Positions 7,865-16,732 of a stretch of DNA of 64,000 bases are shown here, one piece after another; the stretch's first letter is position 1, and every line of letters begins with the position of its first letter. Made by a program: the position numbers and the translations under genes. The DNA is from Dyadobacter arcticus (GTDB lineage Bacteria > Bacteroidota > Bacteroidia > Cytophagales > Spirosomataceae), in the NCBI RefSeq assembly GCF_011762185.1, contig NZ_JAASQJ010000002.1:1240001-1304000 (forward strand). Direction: 5' to 3'. Under the pieces are notes generated by a model. That model searched no databases, was not told the origin of the DNA, and saw only the letters and a program-made list of their open reading frames with translations.

Positions 7865-8968
7865 CTATTTGAATGCTTTCGCTTCCTTAATAACCGATCT
7901 GTATTCCGCCTTGCCCAAACATTTCTTGTAGTAATCTTTTGCTTTGGACTTGTTGCCTGCGCGAGCAGAGATCCGCGCTAAACCTGCGTAAGCAAGGGCG
8001 TGATATTCTTTGGTATATTGGTCATCGTGAGGTGTTTTGAGTGCAAGATTATACTCTCTTTGCGCGGCAGCATCATTTTTTTCGCTTTTCTCTTCCAGAA
8101 TTCCCTGGAAAGTCCGCCATGCTGCCGGATAAAATCCGGTGTTGATTTTTTTCAGATTAATGATTTCCTTCCTCGCTGGCTCGTACTTGCCCGACAATAG
8201 CAATGCCTCAATATCCTTCATCAGGTAAATCGGATTTTTTGGATATAAGTCAACCAGCTTATCCATATAAAAAATGGCCTTTTCCGGTTTCATTTCATAT
8301 TTCAGATAGATATGAGAAATGTAGTAGCAGGCTTCGGCCCGGGTAATCGTGCCCAACTTGGTTGCATTATCTATTTGTTTCAATCCCAATGCTTTATCAC
8401 CGCTTTTGAAAAATAATAGAAGTGGTTTTACAATGGGATGCTCCTCAGGATACACTTCAACATAATAATTATACATGCCGGAAGTGAAGTAGAATTCCGG
8501 ATTTTTATTGATCAATTTCAATCCTTCCACAAAAGCATTATACGCCTTTTTACCTTCGCCAGCCGCATTCATCATTTCGCCCTTATAATTGTAGATCATC
8601 GCCATATATCCCCTCGCCACCATGGTGTAAAAGACGGCTTCCGGATCCAGACTATTTTTACCGAATTTCTTGTTTATAGCGTCCAGGCATTGATTAAGCT
8701 TTTGAATGTATTCCTTCGATTTGACTGGGTTATCTTTAATTGGAAGGTATTTCCAAAAAAGAATAAATGAATCAAGAATGTAAGAAACAGGATGATTCGG
8801 ATACTTTTTCCCCACCTGGTCCATAATAACCTGCGCTTCCTCAAACTCGTAATTATAAATTTTGTCAAGACTGCTCTGAATATTCTTTATCGACGCTTGA
8901 TCATTAAGCAATTGGGCGCGTGAAGGAATAAAAGATAAAATCAAAAGAAAGGCAAAGAGCAATTTCAT
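7865..8968 (-). CDS. Exported TPR-like protein
   Basis: 367 residues from the ATG at 8966-8968; an upstream in-frame ATG at 8980 would add MPYT before the signal peptide. The signal (MKLLFAFLLILSFIPSRA, then QLL) is clear. The rest is helical with tetratricopeptide-like repeats (for example KAIFYMDKLVDLYPKNPIYL and AYAGLARISARAGNKSKAKDYYKKCL). Probably a periplasmic scaffold; no enzymatic motif seen. Convergent with the amidohydrolase (3 nt apart). Confidence 0.75.
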   Translation of the reverse strand: MKLLFAFLLILSFIPSRAQLLNDQASIKNIQSSLDKIYNYEFEEAQVIMDQVGKKYPNHPVSYILDSFILFWKYLPIKDNPVKSKEYIQKLNQCLDAINKKFGKNSLDPEAVFYTMVARGYMAMIYNYKGEMMNAAGEGKKAYNAFVEGLKLINKNPEFYFTSGMYNYYVEVYPEEHPIVKPLLLFFKSGDKALGLKQIDNATKLGTITRAEACYYISHIYLKYEMKPEKAIFYMDKLVDLYPKNPIYLMKDIEALLLSGKYEPARKEIINLKKINTGFYPAAWRTFQGILEEKSEKNDAAAQREYNLALKTPHDDQYTKEYHALAYAGLARISARAGNKSKAKDYYKKCLGKAEYRSVIKEAKAFK

Positions 8969-9124
8969 TGTGTAAGGCATGGCTGTGACTATTAACTCAA
9001 AATGGTTTGGTGGTATCCCAACTGAACAGTAGCTTTGTTTACAACCCCAATTTCGAGTCTCGGGTTTCTATCCCGGGCTTTATTTTGAACCAAAATATCA
9101 ATTACAAGACATCAGATTAATCAT

Positions 9125-10381
9125 ATGATTCGCTATAAGCAATTTACCCTGGATAATGGCCTGAAAGTATTTGTCCATGAGGATTTTTCAACTCCTATGG
9201 CGGCTGTTAACATCCTGTACAACGTTGGTTCACGCGATGAAGATGAAGAACGGACGGGATTTGCGCACTTATTTGAACACCTGATGTTTGGAGGTTCTCA
9301 GAATATTCCTAATTACGACATTCCGGTTCAAACCGTTGGTGGAGAAAACAATGCTTTCACTTCGCCTGATATCACCAATTACTATATCACGCTGCCAGCC
9401 GACAATGTGGAAACGGCCTTTTGGCTGGAATCTGATCGAATGCTAAGCCTCTCATTTGATCCTAATGTGCTGGAAGTTCAAAGAAAAGTGGTTATTGAAG
9501 AGTTTAAGCAGCGATACCTCAATCAACCTTATGGTGATATGTGGCTTAAACTGAGACCTCTTGCATATCAGGCGCATCCATATCGGTGGGCGACGATCGG
9601 AAAAGACATTGAGCACATTGAAAGAGCAACAATGGATGATGTGCAGGACTTTTTCTTTCGCTTTTATCGGCCTAATAATGCTTTAATGGTCGTTGCAGGC
9701 GCAGTTACATTTGAACAAGTGAAGGTATTGGCTGAGAAATGGTTCGGAGATATCCCTGCCGGACCGTCTTATGTAAGAAATCTTCCAAAAGAACCCCAGC
9801 AATTTGAAGCCCGCCACATTGAGACATCCGCATCTGTTCCTCTTGATTCTTTAATCAAAGTTTTTCACATGCCGGGCAGATACGAGGAAGGATTTTACGC
9901 TGCTGATTTGTTAAGTGACGTTTTGGGCAGGGGAAAATCTTCCAGATTATATCAGAAGTTATTGAAAGAGAAAGCACTTTTTAACAGCATTAGCGCGAGC
10001 ATAACTTCATCACTTGATCCGGGTTTAATGATGATTAAAGGAAACCTTAATCCAGGCGTGTCGCTCGAGGATGCTGATTTTGCAGTTCAAGAAATATTGC
10101 AGGAAATGGCTGAATTCGGTGCGACCCATGAAGAAGTTACCAAAGTGAAGAATCAGTCTGAAGCGTCGCTTGCCTTTTCAGAAGTAGAACTGCTGAACCG
10201 TGCCATGAACCTGGCTTTTGCCGCAAATGCAGGGAATGTGGATTGGGCCAATCAGGACGCCGAGATCATCCGAAATCTGACCGTTGATGACATTCATGCC
10301 GCCGCCAAAAATATTCTTAGGCCTGAGAATGCTTCTACATTGTATTATCGGGCAGAAAGCAAACAGGAATCGCTGGTTTAA
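9125..10381 (+). CDS. M16 family zinc peptidase
   Basis: 418 residues, a single M16B-type half protein. Inverted zinc motif HLFEH (48-52) and distal ligand Glu125 or Glu126 in VVIEEF. The following inactive-like domain contains the PDITNYYITLP strand and LGRGKSSRLYQKLLKEK, typical of the peptidase/processing-protease family. No signal peptide, so cytoplasmic. Such proteins clear small peptides or cooperate in pairs. Faces another M16 gene with stops 76 nt apart. Confidence 0.93.
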   Translation: MIRYKQFTLDNGLKVFVHEDFSTPMAAVNILYNVGSRDEDEERTGFAHLFEHLMFGGSQNIPNYDIPVQTVGGENNAFTSPDITNYYITLPADNVETAFWLESDRMLSLSFDPNVLEVQRKVVIEEFKQRYLNQPYGDMWLKLRPLAYQAHPYRWATIGKDIEHIERATMDDVQDFFFRFYRPNNALMVVAGAVTFEQVKVLAEKWFGDIPAGPSYVRNLPKEPQQFEARHIETSASVPLDSLIKVFHMPGRYEEGFYAADLLSDVLGRGKSSRLYQKLLKEKALFNSISASITSSLDPGLMMIKGNLNPGVSLEDADFAVQEILQEMAEFGATHEEVTKVKNQSEASLAFSEVELLNRAMNLAFAANAGNVDWANQDAEIIRNLTVDDIHAAAKNILRPENASTLYYRAESKQESLV

Positions 10382-10456
10382 TAAGTTACGTTAGGATGCT
10401 TTTTTAAAAAAACTTCCGGATGTGTCGTATAGATTCGGTATTTTGATCTTACTACC

Positions 10457-11749
10457 TTATTCTTCGGGTAAAAAAGTGAGGTAACTGAAATTCTGCTCAT
10501 TGAACATTTCCTGGGCAATTTCTTGAAGTTGCAACGAGGTAATTTGCTCTATTTCAGTAAAAATCTCTGGCAGCGAATCCACCTTGCCGGTATCCAGCAA
10601 GCTTTTGGCCATCATTAGCATAAAACTCATGTTACTCTCCTCAGACATTGCCAATTGACCCATCAACTGAACTTTCGTTTGGTGCAATTGTAAAACAGAA
10701 AGAGGCATTTCGCGGACTTTCCTTAATTCCTTATGGATCAAAGCAATGCTTTTATTAAGTTGCTTTTGCTCGGTGCCAAAAAAGATGCCCATAAAACCCG
10801 TGTCCAGATATGGCGTGTAATTTCCTTCAATGGAATAAACCAGGCCATATTTTTCGCGCAGAGAGAGATTAAATCTTGAATTCATTCCAGGGCCTCCCAG
10901 CAAATTTACTAACATAAAAAAGGCTAACCGACGGTCATCCAGCAATGAGTAGGCAGGCTGGCCCATGGCACATTGTGCTTGTTGGATAGATCGCTCTTTT
11001 TGCTGATTTAAAGGAATATAGGCAAGAGGGGCAATTCGTTTTCTCCTTGTGGTTCGATGAGGAATGTCACCCAGATACTTTTCAGCAACCTTCACTATTT
11101 TCGAAAATGGCAGGCGGCTGACCGAAGAAACGACAATACGTTCGGTATCAACATTTTCATTTATAAAGTCGTGAAGCTGTTGGCGTCCAAAGGAATTGAC
11201 GGTTTCAGCCGTTCCGAGAATGTTGTTTCCCAATGCATGGTCCGGAAAAACGAGCTGATCAAAATCATCCTGAATCGCATCTTCCGGAGAATCAATGTAC
11301 ATCGACATTTCTTCCAGGATTACATTCCTCTCGCGTTCAATTTGCTTGTCGGGAAAAACGGAATGAAAGGTAATATCCGCAAGAAGATCCATCGCCTTCT
11401 CAAAATGATCATCTAAAACGGACGCATGAAAGCAGATTTTCTCTTTGGTGGTATACGCATTCAATTCCCCTCCTACATTTTCGAGACGATTAATGATATG
11501 GTATGAACTCCGCTTTTCAGTTCCCTTAAACGCCATATGCTCCCAGAAATGCGCAAGACCCTGTTGATGAGTCAGTTCGTCGCGGCTGCCTATGTCAAGC
11601 ATGATACCGCAATGTGCTATTTGCGTGTGAGGAACTTGCTTATGGGCAATTCTGATACCGTTCGCCAGCGTGTGAATCTGATATTCTTCTGTAAGTGAAA
11701 GGGAGGTAGCTTTCGGGTTTCCCCGCTTGCGAATGTTGTTTCTCTTCAT
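10457..11749 (-). CDS. M16 family zinc peptidase (second copy)
   Basis: 430 residues. Zinc motif HFWEH (67-71) and distal Glu146 or Glu147 in VILEEMSMY, followed by the M16 C-terminal domain with GGPGMNSRFNLSLREKYGLVYSIEG. It has a basic N-terminal extension (KRNNIRKRGNPK) and no signal peptide. In many two-subunit M16 systems one partner has lost the zinc motif; here both genes keep it. Convergent with the first M16 gene, so not co-transcribed with it. Confidence 0.93.
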   Translation of the reverse strand: MKRNNIRKRGNPKATSLSLTEEYQIHTLANGIRIAHKQVPHTQIAHCGIMLDIGSRDELTHQQGLAHFWEHMAFKGTEKRSSYHIINRLENVGGELNAYTTKEKICFHASVLDDHFEKAMDLLADITFHSVFPDKQIERERNVILEEMSMYIDSPEDAIQDDFDQLVFPDHALGNNILGTAETVNSFGRQQLHDFINENVDTERIVVSSVSRLPFSKIVKVAEKYLGDIPHRTTRRKRIAPLAYIPLNQQKERSIQQAQCAMGQPAYSLLDDRRLAFFMLVNLLGGPGMNSRFNLSLREKYGLVYSIEGNYTPYLDTGFMGIFFGTEQKQLNKSIALIHKELRKVREMPLSVLQLHQTKVQLMGQLAMSEESNMSFMLMMAKSLLDTGKVDSLPEIFTEIEQITSLQLQEIAQEMFNEQNFSYLTFLPEE

Positions 11750-11795
11750 TCCTTTTTAACACAAAATACCTGCCAATAATTTTCGGTGGTATCCG

Positions 11796-11803
11796 CAAAA
11801 ATA
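11796..11803 (-). promoter_or_regulatory. -7 box TATTTTTG for the second M16 gene
   Basis: Exact TAnnTTTG on the minus strand, 46 nt upstream of the ATG at 11749, inside the 88-nt divergent region shared with the glycosyltransferase gene. Confidence 0.4.
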
Positions 11804-11837
11804 CGGACTTTTGCTCGTAAACCTTGCACAGTGAGTT

Positions 11838-12956
11838 ATGCGTATTGGATTTGATGCAAAGCGAGCCTTTGCAAACAAGACCGGCTTGGGTAATTACAGC
11901 AGATTTGTGCTTGAAGCCCTGGCCAACTTCGAAAATGCGCGCGAATACCTGGCCTATACACCCAAAAACGATCGAAATCTCTTTCCTGATTTTCCCAAAA
12001 AAGCAATCCGTTATCCTGAAAATTGGTTTGATCAAAAGCTTTCAGCCTACTGGCGTTATGCTGCAATTTCAAAACAACTTAGCAAGGATGGGATCGACAT
12101 TTTCCATGGGCTTAGCAATGAACTTCCAAAAGGTTTAAGTCGCCGGAGCATCAAGTCAGTTGTTACCATCCACGATCTGATTTTTGAAAGACTTCCTTAT
12201 GTTTATAAACCTGTAGACCGGATTATGTACAGGCATAAATTCAAATCTGCCTGCAAGCATTCCGACGTAATCGTGGCGGTGAGTGAACAAACCAAGCGTG
12301 ACTTAACAGAACTTTATGGGATAGATAAAGACAAGATCAAAGTGATTTATCAGGACTGCAATCCAATTTTTAAACAGAAAATAGATGTACAGGAAAGAGA
12401 GCAGATTATAAATAACTACGGTTTGGAAAAACCTTACATACTAAGTGTTGGAACCTTGGAGGAAAGGAAAAATCAGCACCGGCTTGTAGAAGCATTTGCA
12501 GGATTGAAAAATAATGATTTCAATTTGATATTAGTTGGTAAACCGACCGGATATACTCAAAAAATCAGAGCGACCATTCAGCATTACGGTCTTGGGAATC
12601 GTGTATTTATCCGTGAAAATGTCCCCACAACGCATTTGCCTGCAATCTATCAGGGAGCGGACATATTTGCCTATATTTCTGTTTATGAGGGATTTGGCAT
12701 TCCCATACTCGAAGCATTGCACAGCGGAACACCGGTATTAGCAGCCAAAGGATCTTGTCTGGAAGAAGCAGGAGGACCAGGCGGCTTATATGCCGACCCT
12801 TATAAAACAGAAGACATCCGCAGTCAACTTGAAATGTTGATTGCGGATGCCGGTTTAAGAAAATCTTTGGTAGCTGCTGGTCAGAACCACATTAGCGCGT
12901 TTAGTGCAGAAAAAATCGCGAAAAAACTGGTGAACCTTTATGAGAATTTATATTAA
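11838..12956 (+). CDS. Glycosyltransferase family 4 protein
   Basis: 372 residues, GT-B fold, GT4 type. N-terminal acceptor domain starts MRIGFDAKRAFANKTGLGNYS with the Gly-rich loop. The C-terminal nucleotide-sugar domain contains SVGTLEERKNQHRLVEAF and the EX7E motif in YEGFGIPILEALHSG. Cytosolic or peripheral at the membrane, adding sugars to glycans or lipid carriers. The acceptor cannot be read from sequence. No neighbouring polysaccharide cluster, although an NAD-dependent epimerase lies 1.5 kb downstream. Confidence 0.9.
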   Translation: MRIGFDAKRAFANKTGLGNYSRFVLEALANFENAREYLAYTPKNDRNLFPDFPKKAIRYPENWFDQKLSAYWRYAAISKQLSKDGIDIFHGLSNELPKGLSRRSIKSVVTIHDLIFERLPYVYKPVDRIMYRHKFKSACKHSDVIVAVSEQTKRDLTELYGIDKDKIKVIYQDCNPIFKQKIDVQEREQIINNYGLEKPYILSVGTLEERKNQHRLVEAFAGLKNNDFNLILVGKPTGYTQKIRATIQHYGLGNRVFIRENVPTTHLPAIYQGADIFAYISVYEGFGIPILEALHSGTPVLAAKGSCLEEAGGPGGLYADPYKTEDIRSQLEMLIADAGLRKSLVAAGQNHISAFSAEKIAKKLVNLYENLY

Positions 12957-12962
12957 TACTGA

Positions 12963-14369
12963 TTATTTCTCCCGATACTGCTCGATAATTCTGAAAAGTG
13001 CTTTTTGCTTTTCAAGATCAGGGAAAAAGTCAAAAAGCTGCACGTGCGCATCATAATCCAATGTTAATCCAACTTCCAGATTAATCAGTGCTTCACGGTA
13101 TTCGCCAGCATGAATCTGATACACTGCCATCCGGTAATACAAATCAGCTTCCTCAGGCATTTCATCTATTGCGGCCTGAAGCAGGTCACAAGCACGCGCA
13201 TAGTTACCTTGTTCAAAGAGGACGTGTGACCATTTAAGCCATATATCCGGATTAGAAGGCTCAATTTCAGCTGCTTTTTCAAAAGCTTCAAAAGCCGAAA
13301 CCACGTTGCCAACCTTAAATTCAGTTTCTGCAAGTGCCAGCCAATAGTCAGGATTTAATTCGGTGATTTGAATGGCCTTTCTCAAAAAACCAACCGCTTC
13401 GTACCAACGTCCTAACTCACTGAAACAAATCCCCATTCCATACCAGCCATCATCCCACTGGTTGTCCAGCTTTACAGTCTGGCGATAATATTTTATGGCC
13501 GTTTCAAACTCACCGAGCTTTTCATAGCACGTACCCAGGCAGCAGCAAGTCTCAGGCTGCTCCCCTTCAAGCTCGATTGCCTTCAAGTAATGCTCTTTTG
13601 CCTCGCCATATTGTTCAAGGTTCATGTACGAATTGCCCAACTGAAAGAATGCAGAAGCAAAATCATCCTTCACCAATGTTGCGTACTCGTAGGCATTCAC
13701 CGCATCCTCGTAACGCTCCAGCTTACTGAAAGCGATACCCAGGTTGTACCAGGCATGATGCGAAAACGGGTCACGATCAACCAGTTCGTTGTAATAATCG
13801 AGATGGCTTTCGAGCTGGCCTACCAGGTCGAGGCAATGAGCCAGCTCGTACAATGCACTTTCATTATTGAGATTATTACGAAGCGATTTTTTGTAGTACT
13901 TGATTGCATCTTCATACTTACCCCAATTCTGGTAAGTCTGTCCGATCTGAAAATAGATTTCGTCCTGATCATCCACACGTTGCAAGAGATTTTCAAGAAG
14001 TTCGATTGCGTCCTCATACTCTCCCATCATGTTGGAAATTGCAACCTGCATGTAAGAAATTTCAATGTCACCAGGATGGAATAAAGAAGCCCTTTCCAAA
14101 ATTTCCTGGGCCATTTCATGCTCACCCCGATTGGAATGAAGCTGAACCATATTAAGCAGAAGATCCAGCGAGTAAGGATAATCCAACAACCCCAATTCAC
14201 AAGCCTTGAAGGCCTTCTCCCACTCCCCTTTTTCTATGTAATGAACCGTAACTTTTTCGTATGTATCTAAATCAAAAAAGACCGGCTCACTGGTTTTTAA
14301 CATCCTTTCAAACCTGAGCAGCGTCTCCTTCATATAGTCCTTTCTTTCCCCAAAATTTTTCTCCATCAT
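12963..14369 (-). CDS. Tetratricopeptide repeat protein
   Basis: 468 residues built almost wholly of about twelve TPR units (for example YAEAKEHYLKAIELEGEQP-like repeats with the W/L-G-Y-A-P spacing; YEDAIKYYKKSL, YEDAVNAYEYATL). Acidic, no signal peptide or membrane segment, so a cytoplasmic protein-interaction scaffold. The start is either ATG 14369 or 14366, or less likely the internal ATG at 14333. No enzymatic domain is fused. Convergent with the GT4 gene (6 nt apart). Confidence 0.88.
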   Translation of the reverse strand: MMEKNFGERKDYMKETLLRFERMLKTSEPVFFDLDTYEKVTVHYIEKGEWEKAFKACELGLLDYPYSLDLLLNMVQLHSNRGEHEMAQEILERASLFHPGDIEISYMQVAISNMMGEYEDAIELLENLLQRVDDQDEIYFQIGQTYQNWGKYEDAIKYYKKSLRNNLNNESALYELAHCLDLVGQLESHLDYYNELVDRDPFSHHAWYNLGIAFSKLERYEDAVNAYEYATLVKDDFASAFFQLGNSYMNLEQYGEAKEHYLKAIELEGEQPETCCCLGTCYEKLGEFETAIKYYRQTVKLDNQWDDGWYGMGICFSELGRWYEAVGFLRKAIQITELNPDYWLALAETEFKVGNVVSAFEAFEKAAEIEPSNPDIWLKWSHVLFEQGNYARACDLLQAAIDEMPEEADLYYRMAVYQIHAGEYREALINLEVGLTLDYDAHVQLFDFFPDLEKQKALFRIIEQYREK

Positions 14370-14440
14370 ACGAACGCCAGGTTAGATTTGAGGGCTAACG
14401 CACCACTTAATATTGAAAGAAAGTTATAAAAATATTTCGC

Positions 14441-15445
14441 TTAATTCAAACTCTGCTTCAGCAAACTTTCGCTGACCCTGGCCACCGTTTTTTCAAGCGG
14501 TTGAAACTCAAAATTCAAGATATTTCTGATTTTATCATTACGATAACTGATATTTCTTGCCGCCGACTGGGCCGTTTCTTTCGTAATCAATGGCTTGGTT
14601 CCAAGCAAAAATGTCCTCAATGCTTCAACCCGCCAAATTATGCCGGCCAGCCCTGGCCCAACCCTAAGCCATGGTTTTTTTTTGTTCATGGCAACGGCTA
14701 TCATACTGAACAAATTTTTATAGGAAATGCTTCCCGCATTCAACAGGAACCTTTCGGCGGACACCTCTGAATGCAAGAGACGAAAAACGATATCCGCGAC
14801 ATCCCGGACATCAACATAATTGGCTATACCCTCGGTGAAAAATGGCTTTTCCTGATAAACATACCTAAAGATCTGAGTACTGCTTTTGTTCCAGTCGCCC
14901 TCTCCCAGGATCAATGTTGGGTTTACGATCACGGCATTCAATCCTTCCGCAATCCCGCGCCATACTTCCAATTCAGCCAGATGTTTGGTTTTGGCATATT
15001 CCGAATTTTCCGGCGAATCCTCCCATCGCTGGCTTTCGTCCAGCATTGTTGTTTTTCCAGGTATTAGTTTTCGGGAATCGGGCCTGCCCAAGGCCGCAAT
15101 ACTGCTTACATGACATAATTTTTTGACTGGATAATTCAGGCAAACATTAACAAGATTGGCGGTTCCCTCTACATTGACCCTATACATTATCTTGCGGTCC
15201 TTTGGAATAAATGAAACAACCGCCGCCGTATGTACCACGAAATCAACGCCTTCCATTGCATTTTCCAATGAACTGATATCCATGATATCCCCCTCTACCC
15301 AATTTACCCTGGAATCTACATCCGATAGCAAACTACGATCAGCACCCCGACGGTACAATGCGAGCACTTCATAATTGTCCGACAAAAACCTTCTTGCAAC
15401 AGCACTGCCCACAAGACCTGTGGCACCGGTAATAAGAACTTTCAT
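14441..15445 (-). CDS. NAD(P)-dependent epimerase/dehydratase (extended SDR)
   Basis: 334 residues. Rossmann motif TGATGLVGSAVARRF at the N-terminus (GxxGxxG), an acidic residue after the second strand, VVHTAAVVSF, and the catalytic YAKTK (YxxxK) preceded by SSIAALG. Closest by eye to the dihydroflavonol reductase/NAD-dependent epimerase branch, which acts on steroid, flavonoid or nucleotide-sugar-like substrates; the substrate is unknown. Cytoplasmic. The next gene upstream on this strand is the TPR protein's opposite side, so it stands alone. Confidence 0.85.
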   Translation of the reverse strand: MKVLITGATGLVGSAVARRFLSDNYEVLALYRRGADRSLLSDVDSRVNWVEGDIMDISSLENAMEGVDFVVHTAAVVSFIPKDRKIMYRVNVEGTANLVNVCLNYPVKKLCHVSSIAALGRPDSRKLIPGKTTMLDESQRWEDSPENSEYAKTKHLAELEVWRGIAEGLNAVIVNPTLILGEGDWNKSSTQIFRYVYQEKPFFTEGIANYVDVRDVADIVFRLLHSEVSAERFLLNAGSISYKNLFSMIAVAMNKKKPWLRVGPGLAGIIWRVEALRTFLLGTKPLITKETAQSAARNISYRNDKIRNILNFEFQPLEKTVARVSESLLKQSLN

Positions 15446-15494
15446 AGATTTCTAACAAAATGCGTTGGCCAAAGTTCGGCATTCAAAGTAAGGA

Positions 15495-15530
15495 CAAAAA
15501 AAGATTCCTTCCGCTATGCAGAAGGAATCT
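15495..15530 (-). terminator. Intrinsic terminator for the 15559-16305 gene
   Basis: On the minus strand a 10-bp stem (15502-15511 with 15521-15530, 9-nt loop) is followed by seven T residues. It sits just after the stop of the lipoprotein gene. Confidence 0.85.
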
Positions 15531-15558
15531 GGTACTTACCTTAGGTCAAATACAATAA

Positions 15559-16305
15559 TTAGAGATTCGCTATCTCTTGATGGTGCTTTTCTAGTTTCGC
15601 TAATTTTGTTGATAAATTGTCTGCCCTAGAAATAGCCGCAATAAATTCTTTTCGCATATTTTCCCCTATATCAAGCTGTCCATCTTTAAGTTTTTGCAGT
15701 AAGACAGGCAAGTTCCTTTTCGAAATTTTAAGATGTTCAATGTTTATGTCAATTTGCTTTTGGGTGGTCAATACCAGATTATCATAAACTCTGGGCTCAC
15801 AGTTCCCTTTTATCTTTTGCAATCCTTTCAAAATCAGTTTAAAACGGCCGGTTTCCGACTCAATGAGTTCCCGGGTAAAATAGGTAATGTCGGAATAGTT
15901 GCCTTTTTCCAACACATCGTAGGTCGTGAGAACGAGCTTGGCATAATTGGACCGAAACTGACGGATCATTATCGTATCCGAACTATGCAGGTAGGCGAAC
16001 GCTTTGTATAAATTTATCGCTTTCCACCGACTTATTAACGAGGTGCCTGAAATGGTGGAAGGGACTTCGATTGGATTAAATTTGCGAAGACGTTCTTTCG
16101 CACTTTGCTCGCTCTCCATCCGCACCAGTTGATGTTGCTTAACGTTGCCAAGATCATAGACAGGGAACATTTCATTGTCAAATTCCAATTGCTCTTTCCT
16201 GAATTGGAATTCCTTGTCTGTTTCATTGGATTCATTTTCTGAGCAACTGAAGATCAGGAAAACAAGGCAGCATATAGCCGCAAACTTTGGTGTTTTCAGT
16301 TTCAT
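15559..16305 (-). CDS. Lipoprotein of unknown function
   Basis: 248 residues from the ATG at 16303-16305, chosen because the signal sequence starts there (MKLKTPKFAAICCLVFLIFSC). Cys21 is the likely lipid attachment site although the lipobox (IFSC) is imperfect. The mature part is Lys/Glu-rich and largely helical with no motif I recognise. Preceded on its strand by a 52-residue HTH gene 105 nt upstream, with tandem repeats between them that could control it. Confidence 0.65.
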   Translation of the reverse strand: MKLKTPKFAAICCLVFLIFSCSENESNETDKEFQFRKEQLEFDNEMFPVYDLGNVKQHQLVRMESEQSAKERLRKFNPIEVPSTISGTSLISRWKAINLYKAFAYLHSSDTIMIRQFRSNYAKLVLTTYDVLEKGNYSDITYFTRELIESETGRFKLILKGLQKIKGNCEPRVYDNLVLTTQKQIDINIEHLKISKRNLPVLLQKLKDGQLDIGENMRKEFIAAISRADNLSTKLAKLEKHHQEIANL

Positions 16306-16380
16306 AGTGGTGTCAGTTGGTACCTTACAAACATCCCTTAAATACCCCACAATGGCAACAGCGATAATTAGATAAGATTC

Positions 16381-16403
16381 GACAAAACCTGACAAAGTCC
16401 GAC
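16381..16403. repeat. Tandem 10-bp direct repeat between HTH and lipoprotein genes
   Basis: GACAAAACCT, GACAAAGTCC and the start of a third unit (GAC) in 10-bp register, i.e. one DNA turn. It lies immediately downstream of the HTH gene and about 75 nt upstream of the lipoprotein start, a plausible operator. Confidence 0.5.
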
Positions 16404-16410
16404 TTACTAA

Positions 16411-16569
16411 TCAACCCCTAATTTTTTCTAAGATCTGCGTGTACAAATTAGGAGGAATCAGCCCGGGCGGAATGCTGATCTGAAGGGCGATTAGCTTTCT
16501 GGAAAGCGTGCGGGTTGATACGCCCAGTTCAATTGCCAGCTGCTGGCGGGTCTTGAATTGTTCTTTCAT
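16411..16569 (-). CDS. Small helix-turn-helix protein, 52 residues
   Basis: ATG at 16567-16569 to TGA at 16411-16413. Residues 6-29 (KTRQQLAIELGVSTRTLSRK) form a clear helix-turn-helix with the A-x3-G-x-S-x2-T pattern; the tail is IPPGLIPPNLYTQILEKIRG. Single-domain HTH proteins with an IPxGLI segment after the recognition helix are common in Bacteroidota. Probably a small DNA-binding regulator, possibly acting on its own promoter (inverted repeat at 16599-16617) or on the lipoprotein gene next to it. Confidence 0.75.
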   Translation of the reverse strand: MKEQFKTRQQLAIELGVSTRTLSRKLIALQISIPPGLIPPNLYTQILEKIRG

Positions 16570-16598
16570 GGAGGTGAGTGTACAGTGTAAATCGATAC

Positions 16599-16617
16599 AA
16601 GTATATTAAAAATACTT
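16599..16617. repeat. Inverted repeat upstream of the small HTH gene
   Basis: AAGTAT (16599-16604) and ATACTT (16612-16617) separated by 7 nt, 30 nt upstream of the HTH start codon. A candidate autoregulatory operator; A/T-rich, so chance is possible. Confidence 0.35.
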
Positions 16618-16698
16618 TCAAACCAAAAGAAGTGTAGCGGTATTCCGGCTGTCGTAAATTATCGGCCTTTCACAATCGCGTACTGCAAGGCTTTTTGC

Positions 16699-16706
16699 TA
16701 ATTTTG
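16699..16706 (+). promoter_or_regulatory. -7 box TAATTTTG for metG
   Basis: Exact TAnnTTTG, 26 nt upstream of the metG start codon. Confidence 0.45.
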
Positions 16707-16732
16707 CATTTCGATATCCTTTTATTTGACAA

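Noticed and set aside
9059..9077. CTCGGG/CCCGGG hairpin followed by CTTTATTTT before the first M16 gene
   Set aside because: Only 6 bp with a T-G pair, and it lies in a divergent promoter region where no transcript needs ending; could be a leader hairpin but support is weak.
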